Shown here: positions 38,161-49,652 of the stretch, in pieces | How the letters are laid out: each line of letters begins with the position of its first letter | How positions within the stretch are numbered: the stretch's first letter is position 1 | NCBI GenBank assembly: GCA_021904315.1 | Contig: CM038915.1 | Location: 12,710,001-12,774,000, forward strand | DNA: 64,000 nucleotides | Origin: Sphagnum magellanicum | Lineage: Eukaryota > Streptophyta > Sphagnopsida > Sphagnales > Sphagnaceae | Reading direction: 5' to 3' | Notes under the pieces: model-generated | What the model saw: only the letters and a program-made list of their open reading frames with translations | Databases searched by the model: none | Told to the model about the DNA's origin: nothing | Made by a program: the position numbers and the translations under genes

Positions 38161-38699
38161 CTAAATCCAAGCTAATGCAGGTAGAGTGGGAGTAAGGGAA
38201 GGTATTGGGTTAGGATGATCACAAGGGTTTGGATTCGATGAATTAAATGTCTAACAAGAACGTTAATGACAAGTTAACCTTTAGTTATTAAATTGGCGCC
38301 CACACATGGGGCACAAGACTTTAGGTGGAGGTTGAAGGCCCGTTGAAAAAATGGGGGTAGGTGGGGGGTATGATTATGGCCAATTGTAAGGACCAATAGA
38401 ATGGGAGGGGGAAAATGTTTTAATTGTGCATGATTGAGGGGGTTTGGGAAAGTGTAAAGTTGGGACCCTGCATTCACATGAAGGATTTGGGGTTGGTAGG
38501 GGGAACTAGTAGGTGGTGTATGATTGGTTAAAATTGGAGGGGTAACTAATGGGTGGTTTGTGATTTTGCATGGGGGATGAAATGGAGGATAGGTTAGTGG
38601 TGGTAATGATGATGCGAATGGGCAATGGGAATTGCAAGGTTCGATGGGATGTGATGAATTGGGGGACATGGGATGTTTGGTGCCCATGAAGTAGTAGTT

Positions 38700-41600
38700 C
38701 TACTATGAACACGGGCCCCATTAATTAAAGATTGCCTACCACTACAAAGTAATCCTAAATTTACAAAGCTAATCACACAATATTAAATGAAATGAAAGGA
38801 AAGATATAAGAAACTTTCCAAGGAGTCCTGTGCTAGGGCATTATGCCAAAGCCAAACCCTAACTTTGTTATAGGCCTAGATGTCACAATCACTAAGCTAT
38901 TGGATTTGACAAAACTTAACATTCTAATACAAAAAATTAGATTGGGACTTATTTGTGCAATTGTAGATAGGTCCCATGTTTTAAATATTGTTTATTTCAA
39001 CACAATAATTTTAAACTTATAAAGCTAACCAGATAAGAGTGGATAGATCAAATGGAAAAAGATAATGAACTATCACAAACAAGTAAGTCCTATTTCAAAA
39101 GATAGTTGAAGGAGCACAAGTATCTCATTTTTCCTTCGTAACTTTAGTACCTCCTCCATAGTCACAAAATTGCCTCCACTTTCTGCCTTAAAACAACAAC
39201 AAATAATTTCTCTCACCTTCTCATGATTTTACTAACTTTTTCTTGTTGTCTACCTCAGCTTGTAAAAACACCAAAAGAAACTCCACTACTTCATCTAATC
39301 ATCAAATAAGGTTTTAGGGAGTTCAACAAAATTGCCCTAACCCTAATAGTGTGCCCATATTTGATACAGACCCTGTCATCATTCCATCCCTATTTTCGAT
39401 ACACTAAATAACTATCTACACTTGTTAAGGTCAAACATTAATTGTCCAAAAACTTTTTAAAGCAAAGGTCCAAAATTGTAAGGGTCACCCATGGTACAAA
39501 ACTTGACTAGGTAGTAGCTTTTAGTCCTCCCAGGTAATATATATCCATAGTCCTACTTTTCATTTGATACTCTCATATAACATAGTTTTGGAACGCCCAC
39601 AATTGTTATAAATTCACTAAAAATCTTCAAAAACTCAATTTATGAAAACAACTTTTCTTAATTAAAATTAATCCACAAAGATTTGAATGCCATTTCTCTT
39701 TGCATGCCCACGTCTTTGCCCATATTAATGTAGCTAAACTCAAGCATGTCACAACATTTTTTCCCCCAACAAACCACCTTTTCATTTGCACTATTGCATT
39801 GCAACACTATATTCAAAGACATTGTCAAATTCTCTTAGGCTTCTATCAGGTTAGCTATATATTGAGCCCCACAATTGTGAAAATTTCACTAAAAGATCAT
39901 TCAATTTACAAAAGCACCAACCCGTTGAACTTCAAGTACTTATATTCCATGAAGATTTAATTCCAAAACGGAAAAAACCTTCATTTCCTCACACATAATC
40001 CAACATTGTCAAAACTTTTCCAATGCATAAAAAATTTAAAAAAAAAAGAAAAAAGAGAGGAAGGATTGTTCAATTCATGATGATTCTATTAAAGTTTATC
40101 GAAAATAGTCCATACTCATAATTTGTGAATAATTTTTTTTAAAGGTAGGTTTTTTCCAAGTTGTGTTGTTTGGTCAATTTTCTAGAGGTAGCTTAAACTC
40201 TAGAATATGTAGACTTTTTCACGAAAGCTTAAATGACTTGGTCATTTTGAATGTGGTTTTTATCCGAAGCTAGCTAAAGGGCAAACAATGCATAACCTTT
40301 TTGGTATAATGTAAACATTCTTAAAATACTACTTCATGTTAGACCCCTTGTTTTGGGAATGCTTTCACCTTGGGGCTTTGCCATAGTACATTCAAATAAT
40401 GTTTAAGGATTTGGTTAAAAATGTTATAACATACTTTTCTGGAACTTTTGAAACCAAGTCCGTGTCGTGGAAGAAAATTCAGAAAATGTCATAATAGTAA
40501 TACATGTAATTAAAACTAGCCATCATTGTGGTTTGAAGGCCCTTATTAGATGACATGAGATGCTAAATACCTTTGAAATTTATTTGGTCTTGTCTTTTTG
40601 CACCTTTTCTTGCACCTTTTTTTGATGGTTCTAGGCAAGACCATGTAGTTTTCTGCTTATTCTATTAGGTTAAATTAAAAAATGAACTTTGATTATTTTT
40701 TTCACACATATTTTGTTTTCCCACACCACTTTTCAAGAAAAAATAAGGATACTTGCCATCACCATAACTTTTGGGCACCAAAAAAGATTAATGTTGTTTA
40801 TTTAACCTAAAATTAAGGTCAAACTAGTAAGGCCTCACCACAAAACAGTGTGGCTCCATGCACTATCTTGCAATAACACCCATGTCATGTTCATAAGTGA
40901 GTATTTAACATTTTCCTTAGATGACCAAGTAGCTAGTGAGACATTTAATTTAGCTAACAATTAAGATTTCCTCACCTAAAGTTTTTTTAATGTAAGATTC
41001 AAGATTTATGACCCTAAGGTGTTTTGGTGAAATTGTTGTCACAAATAATGATCTCAATATTTGGGGTTTCAAGCTTGCTTATTCAAGGGTTTGAGCTTGC
41101 TTTTTACACCAAGTAAAATCCCATAGAATGGTGCATATATTGAAGTTGTCTTTGTTCTTAAGTATCATTGGCAAAATATTTTTAGTTGTTTGGAAGCATG
41201 TTATCAATTGGAATTTGTCCATTGCAAATGGTTAGGCATTTTAGAAAATGAAACACTCATTCTAGCAAGTGAGGCATTTGGAAAAATGCTTATTGGGATA
41301 GGCATTTTGTTTTTCGAAATGCCTTTCCTATTTATTATTTTTTCTCGCAACATCAATGAGTATCATGAAAACTATTTTTTAAAAGGCTATGCAAACATGA
41401 CATAAGGCAAAGCCCTTAAACCGGCACATTTACCCTACATACGTCATATTTGACCTTCATTTTGGAATATCTCACTCTTAAGGTCTTAACCAATTTTCAT
41501 GTCTTATTTACATACCTTTTTATGGGTTTTTTTTAGTGTTGGTGAGTTTTGGATTTTTTTGGTTCTAATTTTGGCTCTCGGTCTGGATAATGGCTACTTG

Positions 41601-44249
41601 GCCCACCGGTTTTAAATTTTCAAAAAAAGATTTAGAACCAGCAATAGGCCTTTGATGAAAACCAATTTGAAAATGTCCCCCAAAACCTATTTTATACAAG
41701 CTAAATTTTTTATGTTTCTTTAAAATTTTTGTTTAAAATTTTTAATAATTTTTTTTGACTAGGGTTAGACATGTTGTTAGGCTAAGAAAAAACATCAAGG
41801 TTTTGAATAATAATAGCAACATTCTTTTGAATAATGAATTGAGGGTGGTGTGTGGTGGGGGCAGTGTTTCTTGTACTGGCGAATTTTCGCCAAATTTCGA
41901 CCCGAAAAATATGATTTCAACCTATTCAAAGGATTTTTTGTGAAAAAAATGACCCAAATTCACTAGATTTTGAGATTTTTTTTTTACAAATCACCAGATT
42001 TTTGTGATAACTTCCAGCAGGTAGCCAAGTATATAGAAGGATTCAGTTTTTTTTCTACTTTCATATCTATTATGCAGCCGAATTTGGCTAAATTATTTTG
42101 TGAATGATTGCCACTTTGGCTACATCACAAAATCCTTAAAAGAAATCCTGGGTGGGGGTGGTATTGGGATGTAGCTCTTACTTTTGAAACATGTGTCAAG
42201 CACATGTTTTTGAATTTTAAATTACAATTATCATTTTAGGGTTTAGGTCGGTACTTGATACTAGTGTGGCCTGTGCCCTTGGCCCAAGTGATACCACGTC
42301 CTCAACTGATTTTTTCCTTCCAAAACCTGGTTTTTTGGAATTTATTTGAATTTTCAGCGGCAAAATTACTCCAAAATCAATATCTCATACATTCTGAATC
42401 CAAATTCTACCAAGTAAATTCCCTTGAATCCTGCTCATCAAGAATTTTCCAATAACATGAAAGTCACATTCCAATTCCTCCAAAATTTTCAGCTACAATT
42501 CAATTTAATTTTCAGTGAAAAAATCATTCAATATTCAAGAACTTTTGCACCACAAGTCCAAACATCATGGAACCGAGCCCATGCACCCCTCCTCGGTGAG
42601 AGCTTTCCAAAGACACCAAGAACACGACCTCAAGCATCTCAGTTCAGTGGATCTCATAACTACAAAACAAAATAAACTACCTTGCTTCATAAATAGATAG
42701 GTGGTCACATTTTATTGTTGGTGCAATGCTAGTAACTGGAAACATTCAGTTTTAGGGTTTGTGTTGGCAGGTAGAATTGGATCCAGTTTGGAACTGCACT
42801 CACTTAGGATTTTTTTTGGGGGGAAAGAACTCGAAACCAAGGCATCTTGAAATGTGAAGAACTGGGTGTGAAACCAAATGGAATATTCTATCCAATTGAA
42901 AAAAACACAGGTTGGAACTGGGATCGGAGGTTCTCTTGAACAGTAAGAACTGGCCAACACTGGTTTTTCCCCCTCGGTGGGACAAGTTGTCATTTGCTGG
43001 TTCATCTTGTCGTGTTGCTAGTTTCAATTGTGAGTTAAATCAACGGTGGCAACCACACCTGAGATGTGAATCAAAGGTGGAGAATACAAGCTCACTTCTA
43101 CTACAGGTTTGTATAACCTATAACAACACCCTGATGGAACCAGGTCTCAAAATTTGTCTAAATTGTTTTTAAATATCGTAAATAAGGAAAAGATGGCACC
43201 AGAGACCTCAGTTTGCTCATAAATGGGGTGAGATTCAAAAGAAGCCTGCAAAAATGTCAAACTCTGAAAACCGTCAATTTTGGTGGTAAACTAAGTTCAT
43301 CCTGTCTTCACCCTCTGTTTCCTGAGTGTCTCCACTGCTGCTGAAAATGCTTCTGTGAAAATAGGTACATTGAGTAAGGATTAATGTTGCCTATTCTTGG
43401 GTTTTAGAAAAACTATCGAGTTTGAGTTTTACGTTTGTTTTGTAAAATGGAATACCCTTCAGTTCAAGGGTCTACAAAACATTTTCAAAAATTAAAATTC
43501 ATTAGTTTTTGGGGTTGGGTCAATTTTTTTACCAACAATTTTTGATTTGATGAGTTCAATCTTTATAAAAACTTGTGGTTTTGGGTTCAACTTGGGTCTG
43601 GTTCCAGCTTAAAATGGGGGATAATTTTCAGAGATTATATTCAAGGGCGGTTGTATGACACAAGATCAACATCACATCCTTATTAAGTTTTCATGTGAAG
43701 TGCATACATGTTGAGAGCAATTGAGAGCTTGTTCAAAATAAATCTTGTTAGTTGTGGCTAAACCTTGACTTGAGACAAAAGAACATAGTCACAATTTGGA
43801 ACAAGAAGGTATGAATTATGGCAACCAAAGTTGAAACAATATAAAATTTACACTCAAAGATTTTCTAATTTTGAAATGAAAAAACTCTCAAATTTTTTTC
43901 ATCAATCATTTCCCATAGTCATCAATACAACCTAAAACAAACAATTATAATATGACCGACTAGAGAAAAATAAGGAATTTGTTGTTAAATGAGACTATGT
44001 CTTTAAGTATCTTTTAAATAGCAAATTATTAAGTATTTATTGTTAAGAAAAGGGGTTATTTTAAAAGCACATCGCTAACTTGCAACCACCTCAACTATAA
44101 AATAAGCTTACGAAGATAAGATCGTTAAACCTTAACTAAACCTAAGACCCTAAACATATCTAAACACATGATTTGGAGCTTAAAATAAACCCTTGTTGAA
44201 GGCCCACAATTGGATCTAGCTGACCCTGGCTTTTCTTAGGTAGGCTCAA
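38700..44249. other. Gene-free spacer with dispersed-repeat fragments
   Basis: No gene is supported. Sequence at about 42.33-42.68 kb (aattttcagc, gcccatgcacccctcct, gagagctttccaa) resembles phrases at 52.44-52.80 kb (tgcacccccttactcattgagggctttccaa), so both look like old members of one dispersed family, perhaps LTR-derived. Short ORFs here have no recognisable motif. Confidence 0.4.
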
Positions 44250-44354
44250 TTTTTTTTACCCCCCCCCTCCCCCCAAAATGATATCCGAAAGGTATCCTCA
44301 TAGTACCCGCCGGGTATCATAAGAAAAGGGGGGCCGGGGGGGGGAGAAAAAAAA
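44250..44354. repeat. 105-base foldback with C9TC6 / G6CCG9 arms
   Basis: The left arm, T8 then A, C9, T, C6 and aaaatgatatcc, is matched by the right arm gggtatcataagaaaa, G6, CC, G9 and agaaaaaaaa. The loop is about 24 bases. The whole block sits at the sharp change from AT-rich spacer to the GC-richer promoter of the downstream gene. It could be a tiny MITE or an in-place palindrome. Confidence 0.6.
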
Positions 44355-44502
44355 GTTTAAACAAAAAGTAAAAAAAAGTTTGACGAAAATTCATTGACTT
44401 TTACGCCGGGCAACAACGGCGTCCCTCGGGCTAGGCTAGGGTGTTCTCAAAATAACGGGCTCCCTTGCCCTCCGGCCTCCTCGAGGGCCATTATTTATTT
44501 CC

Positions 44503-44785
44503 GGAACGTTCTAGTCCTGGGGCATTGCCCTACTACACATTAGATGAGAGCGTTTACGTGGCGGAATGTCCTGCTAAGAAGGTAAGAGGAGAATTATGGT
44601 GTATGAACCCTGGTCAAAGGGAATTAGGGTAAAACTCTGACGCGAGCTTCAGTCGCAGTAGCAGCAGCAGCAGCATCTAGAATGACATCTAGAAAGAATC
44701 CTACAGCGTCGTATTGTCTACGGATCTACGTTGAAGAATCGACACGCGCATCATCTTCGGCGATTTCATTTTTAGTATAAAAAAA
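44503..44785 (+). promoter_or_regulatory. Promoter region of the 45.3-kb gene
   Basis: A GC- and CpG-rich stretch ahead of the gene. TATAAAAAAA at 44776-44785 is a good TATA box. Further up are ACGTGGC at 44556-44562 (G-box/ABRE core) and ggaacgttctag at 44503-44514, which has the spacing of a short heat-shock element. A leader of roughly 500 bases would follow, containing a GAA/AAG run near 45156-45190. The cis-element roles are inferred from consensus only. Confidence 0.45.
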
Positions 44786-45312
44786 CAAACTGGCATGCTG
44801 ATCGCATCTTGGAGCGAGTTTTCAGTGCAAAATTCGCGTGCAGATCGCGTTATTCGGCACCCCACCACCTTCTGTGGGTCCCAATCGTCAACCATACTGT
44901 CTAGAATCCTGTCTCTCTCTCGCCCCCCCTGCGCATGTGTTTCTCTTCTGTTTCATTGTCCGCAGCTTTACGCAATATTCTGTTCTCGAACCCTCTTCTC
45001 TCCTGTTCTTGATCCTTTCCTCTCCTCCTGTTGCTGCTGCTTTACTGCCACAAAGAATCAGGGTGTTTTGCATACACCATTACCCAACAGAATTTTCCTT
45101 GATCTAGAGCCATCTCCTCCCTTCACCCCACTCTCATGTAGCAGCAGAAGTGCCAGAAGAAGAAGAAGAAGAAGAAGAAGAAGAAAAAGAAAATCCAGAG
45201 GTCGGAGAGTGTGTTGGGTGGTGGTGGTCTTTCTTTGTTGTGTTTTTGGGGTTTGAGGAGGATTGTTGGTTTGCGGAGGAACTCCCAAACCCCACATGTT
45301 CATAAAGTGGCG

Positions 45313-48300
45313 ATGGAATACAGCTACGGCTCTCAGGTAAGCTTACAAGGAGCGTTGAAAAATGCGGAGGCGGCAGTGGCCACGACAGGAAAGGTGGACA
45401 TGCGCTTGGTGTTGAAAATCGCGCGGGAGGAGTGTCAGTTCCCGGAGCTGGGAGTGGTGTGGCGTGACACTTTGGAACGGGATATCAACGGGGTACAGTT
45501 GTGCGAGGATGATGACTGCGTGGATCCGCAAGCGGCGGGTCACGCTCTGGTGCAAGCGTCGTATGGGGGATTCATCCACTGTGTTCGAGCGTTGCACGCC
45601 ATCCAACACAAGCAACATGGCACCAGCTTCTTGACGGGTAGGTTTTGTGCTTACGCCTTCCTCAAGGCCGTAGAAGCTGATCACAAGGAAGTGGTGATCG
45701 AGCTTCTGAAGCCAATTGCTTCCGCTAGTCTGGCCTTGATGGGATACGCTATCGCAACCATGTTCAAAGATGGACACTACCCATATGTCACAGAGAAAGT
45801 GGGAGGCGTGAAACCAGACTGGCACAAGAGATTGGCATCCAACAAAGCCATGCTGCCCAAAAGCTTACCTGTGCGACTGGCTTCGGGGACGTGGGAGCTG
45901 CAAGGATCCAAGCGTGCCTCCGAAGGTGCACATGAAGCTGTTAGAGCTACCTACAGAAACTACTTCTTATGGCGCTCAGGGTTGATTGCAGCCACCAATG
46001 GGAATGTTGCGGTTTTCCAGGTGATACTCAAGCAATTGGAAGAAGACTCCATATACTTGGCGGACAATTTCCATGATGCTAGTGTTGATGGAAGGAAGAT
46101 CATGGCTATCCGGTCAAAGATTGATAGCTCTATGTACCAGCTGATAGAGGAATTGACCACTGTCCATCTGCAAGACAATGTGTTGTTCACGCTTTGGAGC
46201 TCCAATCAGTGTGGTAGTGCATTCTCCCCAAATCCTCATGCGGTTCGACCTCATCCCTCTGCAACTGGTGCACATTGTGTGGCAAAGGCAGAGAATGGAC
46301 TTTGGCAATTGGAGGTGGATGTGCCATTGCTGCTCATGCCATTAGAAATTTCCTACATTGAGGATGATACGGTCAAGCGCTTGAAGCAGCTCACGCAGCT
46401 CTTCACTCAGCATGCCACTGTTAATGTCCAGCTTGTTTGTGAAGTCATCATGCTACCCATTTGTGTTCAGGTGGCAATTTCTCTCCATAATGCAGCTGAA
46501 AAAATTCCCCTCATCAATTGTCACATTTCTCCTGTTTTTTTTCTCTTTTTGGGTGATTTCATCTCTTTGTTGCACTTGGACTCTATTTGTGGGAAGAGAT
46601 GCTGTTGGACATAACAACAGTTTACCTGCAAAGCAACATTGTAGATTTTCCTCTGCAATCTCTCTCTCGATGTTTTTCAAGGCGAAATCCTTCTACTCTC
46701 TCATTTGTGCACAAGAAGAAAAAACTGGATCTGTGTCTTCTCAGATGTACTATGTTAACTTGCATTGATTTGTGCACAACAGAATCAATGAATCTGTGTC
46801 TTGTTGGATCTGCTGTGTAAGAAACCCTAGCAAACTTGCATTAATTGTGCACGACCAAAACTATGGATTTGAGTCTTCTCAGAGCTGTGGTGTAAGAGGG
46901 CTTAACCATGACTTGATAAAGTTGCCATTTGAGCTAAAGGGTTTGTGGGTTGTGAACTGTTTGATGTCCTCATGTCTGTCCTCAGTGCACCCACAAAGGT
47001 ACTACCCATGGATGCTGCAATATTGTTCCTTTACTATGACTCATGTGTCTAGAAGGTGTGGGGAAAGTGCTGATGTTGATGGCACTGTGGGATGCAGGTC
47101 ACTATGAGCATTAAACATGTGAGATTCAAATTTTTAAACTCATATTGGGAAGAGGAAAGAATAGGGCATTTTCCTTCCAGCTTCAGCTTGTCGGTGACAC
47201 CTGACACGGAGGAAGGAGCAGGGTGTACCATGTCGAATTCGTCATCTAACATAGGCTATAAGGTAGGTGTGGGTGAGCGAATTCAGGGCAGCACTTCCAT
47301 CACAGCCTTTGCCACTGCAGTAGGTGCAGGAGCAAGGATTGGATTTGGAGCTTCAGTTGGAAAGACATCTTCGACCACTGTGAAATCTCAGCCCTGGAGG
47401 TTTGAGCAGTTACCTGTTGATCAAGACCGAGGTGGCAGCTACAATTGGGATCTGATTCACATGAAAGGCCTAGAGTTCAATCGGTACAATCCTGTGCGAA
47501 TGGCGGAGGTTTCGTCTGTGTGGAAATTTGGGCGTCGTGTGCCAGTGAACCCCCTGGCAGAGCTTCCTTTCAGTAGTGAAGGTGGGATTAACTTCACAGG
47601 TTCAGCCTTTCCAGATACGTTGATGTGGCGCTTTCCCACGTCCATGGACGGCACTAAACTCAGGTGGAAAATAGCAGGCAAGATGTGCAGCACATTCACC
47701 ACCACCAAGTACTGGGAAACTCGAATGGTGACATTTTCTGGTAACATTGAGGAAAAACTGAAAGCTGTGGTGGTTGACAAGGACAAGAAAGACAAAGGTG
47801 ACAAAAAGGACAAAGGCGAGAAGGATGGTGATGATAAGTCAGAGAAGAAGAAAAAGGATAAGAAAGCTAAGGAAGATGAGGATGCTGATGAGGATGAAAA
47901 GCCAGCAAAAAAGAAAAAGGACAAGAAAATCAAGGATGATGAGGATGATGCTGAAGATGATGCAAAGCTGGAGAAAAAGAAGGACAAGAAGGACAAGAAG
48001 GATAAGAAGGACAAGAAAGCTGTAGAAGATGAGGAGGAAGATGAGGAGCCAGTGAAGAAGAAAAAGGAGAAGAAGACTGTCAAGGAAGAGGATGATGAAG
48101 AAGATGAGGTACCTGTGAAGAAGAAAAAGGAGAAGAAGGCAGCCAAGGAAGAGGATGAGGAAGATGATGAGGTACCTGTGAAGAAGAAAAAGGAAAAGAA
48201 GGCAGCCAAGGAAGAGGATGAGGAAGATGATGAGGTACCTGTGAAGAAGAAAAAGGAGAAGAAGGCAGCCAAGGAAGAGGATGAGGAAGATGATGAGGTA

Positions 48301-49092
48301 CCCATGAAGAAGAAAAAGGAGAAGAAGGCAGCAAAGGAAGAGGATGGGGAAGATGATGAGGTACCCATGAAGAAGAAAAAGGAGAAGAAGGCGGCCAAGG
48401 AAGAGGATGAGGAAGATGATGAGGTACCCATGAAAAAGAAAAAGGAGAAGAAGGCGGCCAAGGAAGAGGATGAGGAAGATGATGAGGTACCCATGAAGAA
48501 GAAAAAGGAGAAGAAGGCGGCCAAGGAAGAGGATGAGGAAGATGATGAGGTACCCATGAAAAAGAAAAAGGAGAAGAAGGCAGCCAAGGAAGAGGATGAG
48601 GAAGATGATGAACCACCAGTCAAGGCTAAGAAGAAAGTGAAGAAGCCAGCTTTGAAGGAGGAAGAAGAGGATGAAGATGATGAGGTGCCAGTGAAAAAGA
48701 AAAGTGTGCAGAAGACAACAACTGAAGAGGAAGAGGATGAGGTATCATTGAGGAAAACACAGGCGAAGAAGTCTGCCAAGCCACAAAACAAGGAAGATGA
48801 GGTACCAGATGCAGGAAAGAAGGGGAAGAAGGCCAAGCAATTGGATGATGACAATGAGCATTTGGAGGCTGTGCCAGTGAAGAAGTTGGAGAAGATGAAG
48901 CTGCAGGAAGATGGAGAGGATGAACTGGCAATGTCAGAGAAGTCTAAGAAGAAGGCTCAGAACAAGCCTGCAAAGGATGAAGAAGAGGATGATGAAGAAG
49001 AAGACTTTGAGGTACCCCAAATGGTGAAGAGGAATCATCCTCTTCTTCGTGTCCCACGGCCTCTTCTACAACCCCCACAAGGTCAAAGGTAG
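45313..49092 (+). CDS. Uncharacterised protein: ankyrin-like N-half, unknown middle domain, KEKE-repeat tail
   Basis: Two exons, 45313-46470 and 47098-49092, joined in phase 0 across a GT-AG intron of 627 bases; about 1050 aa. I do not recognise the family. Residues 77-97, 115-135 and 222-242 are helical pairs with the flavour of weak ankyrin repeats (ALVQASYGGFIHCVRALHAI, AFLKAVEADHKEVVIELLKP, LIAATNGNVAVFQVILKQL). Residues 387-612 form a compact, Trp- and Gly-containing, probably beta-rich domain. From about 613 to near the end runs a highly charged Lys/Glu/Asp tail with nuclear-localisation-like KKKKEKK clusters and eight perfect-length 21-residue repeats (723-890). There is no signal peptide or membrane helix. 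The start is the first ATG in the open frame; an overlapping upstream ORF (ATG at 45296) may dampen translation. The extreme C-terminus is uncertain (see findings). A nuclear or nucleolar scaffold is one guess. Confidence 0.8.
48043..48609 (+). repeat. 63-bp coding minisatellite, about nine units
   Basis: Eight units of exactly 63 bases start at 48106 and every 63 bases to 48609. Each encodes EVPxKKKKEKKAAKEEDEEDD, where x is Val in units 1-3 and Met in units 4-8. A ninth, diverged and shorter unit precedes them (48043-48105). Units differ by only a few bases, pointing to recent expansion in frame. Unit 4 has a Glu-to-Gly change. Confidence 0.95.
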
Positions 49093-49115
49093 GTTACTTC
49101 CAGTGATGCAAAAAA

Positions 49116-49652
49116 ATGCTTGTATGTGATGTCCCTACAGGGGATGCAGTTTGGTATGCTTCTGGGAGAGCAGAGAAGAGTGCTGCTGAGCTTCTTCAAG
49201 AAATATTCATGATTCTGTGCCCTTTTCACAGCTTAAGGGTTGCTGTCCTGTCAGAATTGAACAACTCCATCCAGATGAAGGAAAGCTGTTTGGAGGGTTG
49301 TGAAAAGGTACTACTGTGTTTCTCTCGAAAGAAGATCTTCTGGAGTCAATGGACCAACCATTTTGAGCTCCCAGTTGATTTAGTTGTTGAATCCTCCTAT
49401 GTCCTCAGCAGGAGAAAAGCTGAGATAGAAACTGAATCAACAGTTAGTGTTTCAACCCATCCAAGTGTGTTGGCCCCAGACCTGCAAGGTACTTACAATT
49501 TCCCACACCATGTCATGGGGTGGATTAGTCCATCTGCAAGTTTGGGGATCTGTGATTCTCAAGCAAGTGGGTGGGATTCTTTGTTCTTTGTTGATAGTTC
49601 TTATGCTTCAATTAGAAGCATGAGGATCACAGTAGATTCAGCAATGCAATAG
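49116..49652 (+). CDS. Doubtful ORF just downstream of the KEKE gene
   Basis: Open for 178 codons from an ATG 23 bases after the upstream stop. No domain, signal or membrane segment is recognised. It may be 3' UTR or lie partly in a downstream exon of the KEKE gene: a good acceptor-like ctacag ends at 49140, and AAG|GTAGGT at 49088/49089 is a good donor. An independent gene is unlikely. Confidence 0.2.
   Translation: MLVCDVPTGDAVWYASGRAEKSAAELLQEIFMILCPFHSLRVAVLSELNNSIQMKESCLEGCEKVLLCFSRKKIFWSQWTNHFELPVDLVVESSYVLSRRKAEIETESTVSVSTHPSVLAPDLQGTYNFPHHVMGWISPSASLGICDSQASGWDSLFFVDSSYASIRSMRITVDSAMQ

Noticed and set aside
45211-45312. N-terminal extension of the KEKE protein from 45211
   Set aside because: The open frame upstream of 45313 has no ATG; it begins at GTG/TTG codons, so the ATG at 45313 was chosen.
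48080-48616. Antisense ORF of 178 codons with a Pro/His/Leu repeat
   Set aside because: Another shadow of the 63-bp coding repeat.
47457-48854. Antisense ORF of 465 codons, rich in Ser and Phe
   Set aside because: It is the complement of the Lys/Glu minisatellite tail; the repeat lacks stops on both strands, so it is a shadow.
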